Source of the DNA: Bacteroidota bacterium
GTDB taxonomy: Bacteria; Bacteroidota; Bacteroidia; Flavobacteriales_F; PHOS-HE28
Reading direction: 5' to 3'
Assembly (NCBI GenBank): GCA_963169595.1
Contig: CAUJFM010000298.1
Span: 1 to 9,660, forward strand
DNA: 9,660 nucleotides
Shown here: positions 1 through 5,726 of the stretch, piece by piece
Layout: the number at the start of each line of letters is the position of its first letter
How positions within the stretch are numbered: the first letter of the stretch is position 1
Translations under genes and position numbers: made by a program
Notes under the pieces: generated by a model
The model's input: the letters and a program-made list of their open reading frames with translations, nothing else
Databases searched by the model: none
Told to the model about the DNA's origin: nothing

Positions 1-77
1 TGAAGAGCGGTGAGGGCTTCTACCAGTACACCGCCGGCAGCAAGGACCTGGTGGTGGCACCGGCGTTCAGGAAGTGA
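1..77 (+). CDS. 3-hydroxyacyl-CoA dehydrogenase, C-terminal end only
   Basis: The frame starting at base 3 stays open from the window edge and ends at TGA 75-77. It gives 24 residues beginning KSGEGFYQY and ending in APAFRK. The pattern K-(S/T)-G-x-G-F-Y-x-Y close to the C-terminus is typical of short 3-hydroxyacyl-CoA (3-hydroxybutyryl-CoA) dehydrogenases. These oxidise 3-hydroxyacyl-CoA with NAD+ in beta-oxidation or related acyl-CoA pathways in the cytoplasm. The NAD-binding Rossmann domain lies outside the window, so the assignment rests only on this tail. The stop overlaps the GTG start of the next gene (GTGA, 74-77), so the two are probably co-transcribed. Confidence 0.66.
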   Translation, partial: KSGEGFYQYTAGSKDLVVAPAFRK

Positions 78-589
78 TCATCCGCGAGGCCTCCACATCC
101 GACATCCCGGTCATCCGGTCCATCGCCCACGCGACCTGGCCCGTGGCCTACGCAGGGATCATCACCCCTGCGCAGATCGCCTACATGCTGGACCTGATGT
201 ACAGCGAGACCGCCTTGATGGACCAGCTGCAGATGAAAGGCCATCGCTTCCTGCTGGGTGAATTGGATGGAAGGCCCATCGGCTTCGCAGGCTTCGAGCA
301 TCACTACGCCGCCGGTCGGTCACGGCTGCACAAGCTGTACGTGCTGCCTGCCGTGAAGGGTACGGGTGTGGGGCATGCCCTGCTGGAAGCGGTGCTGATG
401 GCCGCCATGCAGGCCGGGGATACCGCCGTGGAGCTGAACGTGAACAAGCACAATCCGGCCAAGGACTTCTACGCACGGCACGGCTTCACGATCGAACGCG
501 ATGAGGTGATCGACATCGGTCATGGCTTCGTGATGGACGATCACGTGATGGTCCGCAGCCTTCGGCCGGACAGCGTCAGTTCGCGCTGA
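74..589 (+). CDS. GNAT-family N-acetyltransferase
   Basis: This 171-residue protein has the length and motif order of a single-domain GNAT enzyme, which transfers an acetyl group from acetyl-CoA to an amine of a small molecule or protein. Strand beta4 and motif A are at about residues 86-107 (HKLYVLPAVKGTGVGHALLE). The pyrophosphate-binding loop there is K95-G-T-G-V-G100. Motif B is at about 121-138 (LNVNKHNPAKDFYARHGF), with the Asn and Tyr that usually contact CoA and act in catalysis. The start is taken as GTG 74, which overlaps the upstream dehydrogenase stop by 4 bases and begins MIIREAS, a normal GNAT first strand. The substrate cannot be told. The 3' end overlaps the convergent DUF4294 gene by 14 bases. 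Confidence 0.87.
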   Translation: MIIREASTSDIPVIRSIAHATWPVAYAGIITPAQIAYMLDLMYSETALMDQLQMKGHRFLLGELDGRPIGFAGFEHHYAAGRSRLHKLYVLPAVKGTGVGHALLEAVLMAAMQAGDTAVELNVNKHNPAKDFYARHGFTIERDEVIDIGHGFVMDDHVMVRSLRPDSVSSR

Positions 590-1283
590 TCGGGCCGTTG
601 GGCAGCCCGTACTTCCGGTAGAGCCGGGCCTTGCGCTTCTCCAGCCGCACCTGTGCCTTCTCGGTACGCGCGGCCCGGGGCACCGCCACCAGTTCGCCGC
701 GCTCGATGCGCTGCACCACCAGCTCCATCATCTGGTCCTCCCCGTGGGGATCGTAACTGCTGCGGAGGTCCTGGCCGAAGATCCGCGCCAGCCCCTGCCA
801 CACGAACGCCGTGAACGACCCACGCAGCTGGCGCACCAGGTCGAACGAGGTCTTGCCGGTCTCGCGGTCGATGAGCTTGATGAGCACGCGGCCCTGGCTC
901 ATGGTGAGGTCCTTCACCTCCTCCTCGAACTCGGCGCGCAATTCGGCCTCGGCCAGCTTCAGGTAAAGGTCCTGGTCCCGCTCCCGCTCGATCTGCGTGA
1001 GGTCGTACTCGTACTCCCGCAGCAGGTCACCCGTTAGCCGGGCGTAGGGATAGACCTTCAGGATGTTGCGGGTGAGCTTGTCGTAACGGGCCTGTTCGCG
1101 TCGATCCCTAGGCTGCCAGCGGGCCTCCACACGGGTCTCCGGCAGGTACACGAGGGGAACGGTGTCCCCCCCGACGATCTCTGCGCGCAGCACATGTCCC
1201 GCAGCCCCTTCCTGGGCATGAAGCCCCGTGGCCACCAGCCCGAGCAGGAGGCCCCAAACGCGAATGGAAGAATGGCGGGTCAT
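576..1283 (-). CDS. DUF4294 family exported protein
   Basis: This 235-residue protein has an N-terminal signal peptide (about residues 1-24, MTRHSSIRVWGLLLGLVATG then LHAQ), so it should leave the cytoplasm. The body matches what I know of DUF4294, a family of unknown function found in Bacteroidota. Characteristic stretches are YDKLTRNILKVYPYARL, VLIKLIDRETGKTSFDLV, and LRGSFTAFVWQGLARIFG followed by YDPHGED. The last 25 residues are rich in Arg and Lys. I use ATG 1281-1283; a GTG directly before it (1284-1286) is an alternative start. A weak -7-like TACCTTCA lies at 1305-1312. The gene converges on and overlaps the GNAT gene and follows accC on the same strand after 65 bases, so it may be read from the accC transcript. 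The molecular role is unknown. Confidence 0.85.
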   Translation of the reverse strand: MTRHSSIRVWGLLLGLVATGLHAQEGAAGHVLRAEIVGGDTVPLVYLPETRVEARWQPRDRREQARYDKLTRNILKVYPYARLTGDLLREYEYDLTQIERERDQDLYLKLAEAELRAEFEEEVKDLTMSQGRVLIKLIDRETGKTSFDLVRQLRGSFTAFVWQGLARIFGQDLRSSYDPHGEDQMMELVVQRIERGELVAVPRAARTEKAQVRLEKRKARLYRKYGLPNGPISAN

Positions 1284-1348
1284 CACAACGGCACTGACCG
1301 GACGTGAAGGTACAACGCCGATCCCGTGCCGTTATTCCCTTCAACGGC

Positions 1349-2848
1349 TCAGCGGCGCTTTAGTTTCCAGGCACTTAGCCCGGCTTCGGCCGGCTGCACC
1401 ATCCGCACGGACCGCTGCTGGCCCTCCTGATGGAGCAGCGCGCTCACGAGGGCCGCGGCCTCCGCTTCGCCTTGGTCGGTGCCTTCCAGCAGCTCGGGGC
1501 GGTAGTGATCACGCACGAAATGGGTGTCGTACTGGCCCTTCCGGAAGGACTTGTGGCCCATGACGAAGCGGCAGAAACCCAAGGTGGTCTCCACCCCGCT
1601 GATGGCATAGTCGTCAATGGCCCGCTCCATGCGGCTGATGGCCTCCTCCCGCGTGGCCGCGTGGGTGATCAGCTTGGCGATCATGGGGTCGTAGTGGATG
1701 GGGATGGTCATCCCCTCCTCGAAGCCATCGTCCACGCGCACACCCGGCCCTTGCGGGGGGCGGTAGGTGGTGAGCGTACCGATGTCGGGCAGGAAGTTGT
1801 TCGCAGGGTCCTCGGCATACACGCGCACCTCGATGGCGTGGCCGTTGATGGTCAGATCGTCCTGGGTAAAAGGCAGCTTCTCCCCTTCCGCCACGCGGAT
1901 CTGGAGCTTCACCAGGTCCAGTCCGGTGATCATCTCGGTCACGGGATGCTCCACCTGCAGGCGGGTGTTCATCTCCATGAAGTAGAAGTCGCCGTTCTCG
2001 TCGAGCAGGAACTCCACGGTGCCTGCGCCGACGTAATCCACGCTGCGGGCCACGGCCACGGCCGCTTCGCCCATGCGCTTGCGCAGCTCGGGGGTGAGCA
2101 CGGCGCTGGGGGCCTCCTCCACCACCTTCTGGTGGCGGCGCTGCACGCTGCACTCCCGTTCGAAGAGATAGCAGGTGTTACCGTGCGTGTCGGCCATCAC
2201 CTGCACCTCGATGTGGCGCGGACCGGCCACGTACTTCTCGATGAACACGCTGCCATCCCCGAAGGCGTTCTGGGCCTCGCTGATGGCGCGCTCCAGCCCT
2301 TCCTTCAGCTCGCTCTCCTGCTCCACCACGCGCATGCCCTTGCCCCCGCCACCGGCGGCGGCCTTGATGAGGACGGGGAACTTGATGGTCTTGGCCACCT
2401 TGATGGCCTCGTCGATGCCGCTCACCGCGCCCTCGGTACCGGGCACCAGGGGTACGCCGTGGCCCTTCACGGCCTCCTTCGCGGCCAGCTTGTCGCCCAT
2501 CACCTTCATGGCCCGGGGCGAGGGGCCCACGAAGATCACCCCGGCCTTTTCCAGGGCCGTGGCGAAGGCGCCATTCTCGCTGAGGAAGCCATAGCCCGGG
2601 TGGACCGCATCCACCTGCAGGTCGGTGCACACCTTTACCAGCTTGTCGATGACCAGGTAGCTCTCCTTGCTGGGGGCGGGCCCGATGCACACCGCCTCGT
2701 CGGCGAAGCGCACGAAGGGGGCGTTGCGGTCGGCCTCGGAATACACGGCCACGGTGCGGATGCCCATCTCACGGGCGGAGCGCATCACGCGCAGGGCGAT
2801 CTCGCCGCGGTTGGCGACGAGCAGTTTCTGGATCTTCTTGGTGGCCAT
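1349..2848 (-). CDS. accC: Biotin carboxylase subunit of acetyl-CoA (or related acyl-CoA) carboxylase
   Basis: This cytoplasmic enzyme uses ATP and bicarbonate to carboxylate biotin on a carrier protein, the first half-reaction of fatty-acid synthesis. The biotin-carboxylase N domain starts at about residue 5 (KIQKLLVANRGEIALR). The ATP-grasp glycine loop is at 163-172 (AAAGGGGKGM). Likely active-site residues by comparison with E. coli AccC are K120, K162, H212, K241 (in RRHQKVVEEAP), E279, E292, N294, R296, Q298, V299, E300 and R342. The MEMNTRLQVEHPVTE segment is intact. The C domain follows to about 450. At 499 residues it is about 50 longer than E. coli AccC, with an acidic and Ala-rich tail. 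There is no biotinyl (MKM) domain, so the carrier must be a separate protein. No accB is adjacent, so propionyl- or methylcrotonyl-CoA carboxylase use cannot be excluded. Confidence 0.94.
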   Translation of the reverse strand: MATKKIQKLLVANRGEIALRVMRSAREMGIRTVAVYSEADRNAPFVRFADEAVCIGPAPSKESYLVIDKLVKVCTDLQVDAVHPGYGFLSENGAFATALEKAGVIFVGPSPRAMKVMGDKLAAKEAVKGHGVPLVPGTEGAVSGIDEAIKVAKTIKFPVLIKAAAGGGGKGMRVVEQESELKEGLERAISEAQNAFGDGSVFIEKYVAGPRHIEVQVMADTHGNTCYLFERECSVQRRHQKVVEEAPSAVLTPELRKRMGEAAVAVARSVDYVGAGTVEFLLDENGDFYFMEMNTRLQVEHPVTEMITGLDLVKLQIRVAEGEKLPFTQDDLTINGHAIEVRVYAEDPANNFLPDIGTLTTYRPPQGPGVRVDDGFEEGMTIPIHYDPMIAKLITHAATREEAISRMERAIDDYAISGVETTLGFCRFVMGHKSFRKGQYDTHFVRDHYRPELLEGTDQGEAEAAALVSALLHQEGQQRSVRMVQPAEAGLSAWKLKRR

Positions 2849-2870
2849 GTGCTTCAGAACGTACGGGCTG

Positions 2871-2878
2871 CGAAGATG
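2871..2878 (-). promoter_or_regulatory. Possible -7 promoter element of accC
   Basis: On the minus strand the octamer CATCTTCG lies 22 bases before the accC ATG. It is close to the Bacteroidota -7 consensus TAnnTTTG and nearly identical to octamers before the antiporter and alpha/beta hydrolase genes of this window. No convincing -33 TTTG was seen. The rest of the 160-base gap 2849-3008 shows no gene or clear terminator. Confidence 0.35.
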
Positions 2879-3008
2879 CGAAGGCTTGGCTTGATGTTCG
2901 GCGGGACCGGGTCATACGCAGCCGTGGGCGTTTTGCACACGAACGAGCCGGCCGTGAACACCGAGCACCGCCGGGACCATACTGGTGGCACGGGGCTGGG
3001 CCAGATGA

Positions 3009-3704
3009 TCAGCCCGCCGCCTCCATCCCCCAGAAGGCGCGGAGGTGCGGCAGGAACACGTTCAGGTCCACGGCATCGAAGGGATGCTGCGTGTTGGGCA
3101 GCACCAACGTACCGGCCTTGGCCATCCCGCGGGCGGCCTCCAGCGTGTGCTCGGGTACGGCCGTGCGGTCGCGATCGCCCACGCAGAGCAGCGCTGGCGT
3201 GGTGATGTGCCCCAGCACCTCGGGCGTGAGCGGAGGATGCGTGTGCAGGCCGGTGATGAGCGCGGCGGTGGCGTGCACGAGCTGCTCCCAACGTTCCGGG
3301 CCGTGCCAGGTGAGCAGGTCCTGCACGAACTGCGGCACCTTCGCCTTCATCTTCTGTGGGTCCAGCAGGCGCAGCTCGCGATCGAGGCCTTCGCGGTCCC
3401 ACTTCAACTTGGTGCCGAGCGTGACCACCGAGCGTACCCGGTCCGGGAAGCGGCTGGCGAACAACAGCGATGCATAGCCGCCCATGCTGTAGCCGAAGAG
3501 GTGTGCCTCGTCCCAGCCCGCCTCGTCCAAGGCATCCTGGATGTCGCGCACGAAGACCTCCATGGACAGCCCTTCCTCAGGTATGGCCCGCTCTCCATGG
3601 CCACTGAACTCCAGCGTGCGGGTACGGACACCGGGCAGTGCATCGCTGAGCAGGCCCAATTGGCGGCGGGTGCCGAGGGCGCCGTGAAGGAGCAGGAGGT
3701 TCAT
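3009..3704 (-). CDS. Alpha/beta hydrolase
   Basis: This 231-residue protein has a complete alpha/beta-hydrolase fold signature and no signal peptide, so it should be cytoplasmic. The oxyanion-hole HG motif is at residues 7-8 (LLLLHGALG). The nucleophile elbow is G-Y-S-M-G at 71-75, with S73 as nucleophile. The acid is D179 (or D177) in VGDRDRTAVP, and the catalytic His is H207 in NTQHPF. Length and layout resemble small esterase, thioesterase or MenH-like members, but the substrate cannot be inferred. The start MNLLLLHG places the first strand directly at the N-terminus, which is short but normal for this group. A -7-like CATCTTCG sits 7 bases before the ATG. The gene reads in the same direction as accC, 160 bases upstream of it. 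Confidence 0.88.
   Translation of the reverse strand: MNLLLLHGALGTRRQLGLLSDALPGVRTRTLEFSGHGERAIPEEGLSMEVFVRDIQDALDEAGWDEAHLFGYSMGGYASLLFASRFPDRVRSVVTLGTKLKWDREGLDRELRLLDPQKMKAKVPQFVQDLLTWHGPERWEQLVHATAALITGLHTHPPLTPEVLGHITTPALLCVGDRDRTAVPEHTLEAARGMAKAGTLVLPNTQHPFDAVDLNVFLPHLRAFWGMEAAG
3689..3704 (+). repeat. 16-base direct repeat, left copy
   Basis: GGAGCAGGAGGTTCAT occurs here, as the reverse complement of the first codons of the alpha/beta hydrolase, and again at 4871-4886. The two copies enclose the whole accessory patch, including the A+T-rich cassette. The identity stops at both ends, so chance is not excluded. Confidence 0.5.
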
Positions 3705-3711
3705 AGGAGGG

Positions 3712-3719
3712 CGAAGATG
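3712..3719 (-). promoter_or_regulatory. Possible -7 promoter element of the alpha/beta hydrolase
   Basis: Minus-strand CATCTTCG lies 7 bases before the ATG. It fits the -7-like octamers seen before other genes here. If it is a -7 element, transcription would start almost at the initiation codon, so the mRNA would be leaderless or nearly so. Confidence 0.4.
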
Positions 3720-3732
3720 CTGAGGACCGTGC

Positions 3733-3740
3733 TACATTCG
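3733..3740 (+). promoter_or_regulatory. Possible -7 promoter element reading toward the cassette
   Basis: TACATTCG lies 4 bases before the ATG at 3745. It fits TAnnTTCG, the same shape and spacing as the octamer before the antiporter gene. It diverges from the alpha/beta hydrolase promoter. It could drive the small ORF 3745-3900 and, by read-through, the promoterless cassette gene behind it. Confidence 0.33.
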
Positions 3741-3744
3741 ACCC

Positions 3745-3900
3745 ATGACAGTCCAAGTGCCAATTCCCCTTCCAGCTGGACTGGCAACCGTACCGGGGAT
3801 ACTCGTCAACTTGACGAAGTTCCCGTCAAAACCTTCGCAAAACCATTCCCAATTGACGGATAGCACGAAGATCTGGTCCAGAGGCTACTCCCGGCGATAA
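3745..3900 (+). CDS. Possible 51-residue protein, or gene remnant
   Basis: An open frame runs from ATG 3745 to TAA 3898-3900 and gives 51 residues starting MTVQVPIPLPAGLATVPG. I recognise no family. The main support is positional: a -7-like TACATTCG ends 4 bases before the ATG, the same spacing as other genes here. Against it, the predicted protein has no hydrophobic core or motif and a basic, Ser-rich tail. The DNA is also full of short palindromes and inverted repeats (3771-3780, 3804-3858, 3872-3882) that suggest a non-coding role. It may be the truncated 5' end of a gene that once continued past the cassette insertion point. Confidence 0.22.
   Translation: MTVQVPIPLPAGLATVPGILVNLTKFPSKPSQNHSQLTDSTKIWSRGYSRR
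3804..3858. promoter_or_regulatory. Four CGTCAA/TTGACG half-sites (operator-like or structured DNA)
   Basis: CGTCAA occurs at 3804-3809 and 3824-3829, and its reverse complement TTGACG at 3811-3816 and 3853-3858. The first two form a 13-base palindrome around C3810, and the outer two form a wider inverted pair. Such clustering fits a binding site for a dimeric regulator or recombinase. No regulator gene is in the window. Confidence 0.33.
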
Positions 3901-3930
3901 ACGAAGATCTTCGTATACTCAACGTTGGTG
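3846..3930 (+). repeat. Imperfect inverted repeat ending at the cassette's 5' crossover (attC-like)
   Basis: The left arm 3847-3873 (CCCAATTGACGG, then ATAGC, then ACGAAGATC) pairs with the right arm 3906-3929 (GATCTTCGT, then ATAC, then TCAACGTTGG). The inner 9 bases ACGAAGATC/GATCTTCGT are perfect, and the outer part pairs with small bulges. The right arm ends at G3924|TT, the proposed recombination point. The two-block, bulged layout of 85 bases resembles an attC site, with TCCCAAT (3846-3852) as a weak R'' box. A perfect 14-base palindrome ACGAAGATCTTCGT (3901-3914) sits inside. It could be a degenerate attC of a lost upstream cassette or a chromosomal secondary site. Confidence 0.38.
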
Positions 3931-4630
3931 GTAATTTTAAAAAAACTAATGAATAATTTGAAGAAGCTACTATTTTTTTTATTTTTTATTACAACTACCC
4001 TCGTAAAAGGACAGATTTTAGACCCATATAGATTTATAATTAGCAGGTATTTCGACATTGAATTGACTATAAATTCAAGTAAAGAATTTAATGACAATTA
4101 TATAGACTTCAATCTTAAAAATGATTCTGCATTAATTACCATTTCAGATACTTCTTTTTATGTTTTTCAAAAGAATTACACAAGAACAACAAGACATAAA
4201 AGAATTATCCTCTATTATTTTCAAAGGCGTAAACTTTCTGACACCAAAAAAGAAGCAATTGTAATCAGGAATTGTAGAATCATAAAAATAGACACTAGTG
4301 CCTTGACTTGCCTTTGTAGAGTTGCAGACAAAACAACAGGAAGAAAAAAGATAAACAGAAGAGAAATTAATTTTGATACAAAAGATTTGGACGGAATTAT
4401 TGTTGGAATGAATAAAACAACGAGGACAGTATTGATTTTTGCTTCTATATACGGGCTGACCGTTGACAGAATAGAATTTAAGGAATTTTGAGAAATAAAA
4501 AACTACCACCAACATCGGTTTTCCGCAATTGGGTTTTTTCAGTTTGACAAAGAAGTTTAGTATTCTTAAAAATTTCAGTAAATTTGGACAATGAATTCTT
4601 CGATTCCCCAATTAGCGGCAATCCAAAATG
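3925..4630 (+). mobile_element. Solitary integron-type gene cassette (A+T-rich)
   Basis: The unit runs from T3925, just after G3924, to G4630, the first base of the attC R' box. It holds one gene and one attC-like site, as integron cassettes do. Joining its ends as a circle makes ATG + TTGGTGGTA, which pairs perfectly over 12 bases with TACCACCAACAT (4504-4515). In other words the cassette's 5' end is the other half of its own attC. Base composition changes from G+C-rich to strongly A+T-rich at the 5' crossover and back at the 3' crossover. The gene starts 24 bases inside the unit, also typical. No integrase, second cassette with an intact attC, or transposase is visible in the window. A transposon is less likely, because the 3' repeat is internal and continues into the attC structure. 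Confidence 0.72.
3949..4491 (+). CDS. Exported protein of unknown function (cassette gene)
   Basis: I do not recognise the family. The 180-residue protein starts with a clear signal peptide (MNNLKKLLFFLFFITTTLVK then GQ, probable cleavage after Q22). There is no lipobox Cys, so the mature protein should be periplasmic or secreted. The mature part alternates short hydrophobic and polar stretches, suggesting mostly beta structure. It is rich in Lys, Arg, Asn and Ile and has three Cys (109, 121, 123), two of them in a CLC motif. I chose ATG 3949; the frame is open to TTG 3925, but that is the cassette boundary and would put residues before the signal peptide. Codon use is A/T-ending, unlike every neighbour, which indicates transfer from an A+T-rich genome. 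No promoter is seen inside the cassette, so expression probably depends on flanking DNA. Confidence 0.8.
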   Translation: MNNLKKLLFFLFFITTTLVKGQILDPYRFIISRYFDIELTINSSKEFNDNYIDFNLKNDSALITISDTSFYVFQKNYTRTTRHKRIILYYFQRRKLSDTKKEAIVIRNCRIIKIDTSALTCLCRVADKTTGRKKINRREINFDTKDLDGIIVGMNKTTRTVLIFASIYGLTVDRIEFKEF

Positions 4631-4636
4631 TTGAAC
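4507..4636 (+). repeat. attC-like recombination site of the cassette
   Basis: This is a 130-base imperfect inverted repeat starting 15 bases after the cassette gene's stop. Boxes in order: R'' CACCAAC (4507-4513), L'' CCGCAATTGGG (4523-4533), L' CCCAATTAGCGG (4607-4618) and R' GTTGAAC (4630-4636). R' matches the integron core consensus GTTRRRY exactly. L'' and L' are complementary except for one bulged base (A4614), as expected for the extrahelical bases of attC. AACAT (4511-4515) pairs with ATGTT (4628-4632). The length lies within the known attC range. Cleavage is expected between G4630 and T4631. Confidence 0.72.
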
Positions 4637-4671
4637 GCCATTCCGTGCAAGGCCGCGCAATAGCGTTCAAC
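4630..4671. repeat. 8-base inverted repeat at the cassette's 3' junction
   Basis: GTTGAACG (4630-4637) is repeated inverted as CGTTCAAC (4664-4671) with 26 bases between. The left arm contains the R' box and probably belongs to the chromosomal target or to the start of a further, degraded cassette. From 4672 to 4795 I see no gene, promoter or further repeat. Confidence 0.5.
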
Positions 4672-4795
4672 TCCGAATGACCACCGCCTGTAGGGGGCAC
4701 TGAGCCACCATGCGACCAGCCCACTCCTGACCGCTCTCCCTGGCCCTCGAATGATCGACCTCTGGCGCTGATCCGTTCTTCCGCGATCCTCACGC

Positions 4796-4866
4796 CCTGC
4801 GCGCCGGCATCGCGGGCTGCATCCCCGCGCTGAACTACCGCATGTTGGAGGAGCTGCGCGCAGCCT
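4796..4866 (+). pseudogene. Internal scrap of a nitronate monooxygenase gene
   Basis: These 71 bases read LRAGIAGCIPALNYRMLEELRAA in the plus strand. They copy the same segment of the truncated nitronate monooxygenase at 9184-9411. The first 47 bases (4796-4842) are identical to 9279-9325, and the remaining 24 differ at five positions, mostly silent. Nothing upstream of 4796 matches the gene, and similarity ends near codon EELRAA, the same place where the other copy breaks. There is no start codon or continuing domain, so this cannot be functional. Confidence 0.72.
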
Positions 4867-4870
4867 GCCG

Positions 4871-4886
4871 GGAGCAGGAGGTTCAT
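4871..4886 (+). repeat. 16-base direct repeat, right copy
   Basis: GGAGCAGGAGGTTCAT, identical to 3689-3704. On the minus strand it would read ATG and the first codons of the alpha/beta hydrolase (MNLLL), but no hydrolase sequence follows. Confidence 0.5.
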
Positions 4887-4911
4887 GCGTGGCCGGGATC
4901 GGAGAATGCGC

Positions 4912-5721
4912 TCAGGGCATCACCACCATGGGCACATGCCCCTCGTAGACCAGTTCGTTGATGAAGAAGCGCCGGAAGAGCTGGTCCAGCAGTTCGCGTC
5001 CGCCGCGGTTCAGCACGAGCAAGGCGTTCGGATGGTCCGCCACGTGCTGCTTCAAGGCCGCAAGACCTTCGGCACCCTGATGCAACTCCACCTCCGTGGG
5101 CAGTGACAGCCCGCATTCGGCCTGGGCCTTGCGCAGCCGTTCCAAGGCTTGTTCCGATGGTGCGCCTTGGTCCACCGAGGTGAAGAAGGTGATGCGCCCC
5201 ACCTTGTCCCCAAGCCGGGAGACCAGGTGCTGCAAGGAGGCCGGGGTGAAGGGACCATCCGGGGCCACCGCCACGTACAGGTGAAGCGGCGGGCGCAGGT
5301 GGTTGCCTTGGGGCACCGCCAGCACCGGCACGGTGGTGCGGTCGATGAGCTTCACCACGGTGCTGCCGATGAAGATGCGGCGAAGGCCTCCGCTGCCCTT
5401 CAGCCCCACCACCACGAACCCGTCACCGTCCAGGGCGGCCATCGCTTCATCCAACAATCCCCGCGCCACCACGGTCATCCGCGCCTGGATGCCCAAGGCC
5501 TTCAGGTGCTCCTCCAGCTCGTGACGTCGCGCGTCCATGGCCTCCTGCTGCATGTGCACCTTCGTGGTGCTGTCCACCAGGGCTGGCATCACCATTTCCA
5601 CCTGGCTCATCACATGGACGTCGCCACCGGTCCAACCGGCCAGGTCACGGGCCATCTGGAGCACGTCGGTGGCGTAGGGGGAATCATCGGCCAGGGCCAG
5701 GATGTGCAGCGGTCCAACCAT
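4912..5721 (-). CDS. Tandem universal stress protein (two UspA domains)
   Basis: This is a 269-residue cytoplasmic protein made of two UspA-like domains, residues about 1-137 and 145-269. Domain 1 starts with the usual strand (LHILALADDS) and carries the full ATP-binding signature G-2x-G-9x-G-(S/T): G106, G109, G119 and S120, in a segment ending in VPVLAVP. Domain 2 ends in a similar strand (VPMVVMP) but lacks that glycine pattern, so probably only domain 1 binds ATP. USP proteins help survival under stress and often modulate transporters. The start is ATG 5719-5721; the frame is open 36 codons further, but those would overlap the divergent antiporter gene and carry no USP sequence. A -7 element TATCTTTG lies 5 bases before the ATG. 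It is divergent from the antiporter gene across 89 bases. Confidence 0.88.
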   Translation of the reverse strand: MVGPLHILALADDSPYATDVLQMARDLAGWTGGDVHVMSQVEMVMPALVDSTTKVHMQQEAMDARRHELEEHLKALGIQARMTVVARGLLDEAMAALDGDGFVVVGLKGSGGLRRIFIGSTVVKLIDRTTVPVLAVPQGNHLRPPLHLYVAVAPDGPFTPASLQHLVSRLGDKVGRITFFTSVDQGAPSEQALERLRKAQAECGLSLPTEVELHQGAEGLAALKQHVADHPNALLVLNRGGRELLDQLFRRFFINELVYEGHVPMVVMP

Positions 5722-5726
5722 GCGAC

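Noticed and set aside
1430..3205. 591-codon open frame on the plus strand
   Set aside because: It is the antisense shadow of accC and its flank; the product is His- and Gly-rich without any domain, while the minus strand encodes a full biotin carboxylase.
3925..3951. TTG 3925 as the start of the cassette gene
   Set aside because: TTG 3925 is the crossover sequence itself and would add eight residues before an otherwise standard signal peptide that begins at ATG 3949.
3924..4513. The GTTGGTGGTA/TACCACCAAC inverted pair as terminal repeats of an insertion sequence or MITE
   Set aside because: No transposase is present, no target-site duplication flanks the pair, and the right repeat continues into a larger attC-like structure reaching 4636, with the composition change there rather than at 4513.
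4575..4886. 103-codon minus-strand frame starting MNLLLPAG
   Set aside because: It crosses the cassette's 3' boundary, runs through attC sequence and the antisense of the nitronate monooxygenase scrap, and resembles nothing beyond its first five codons.
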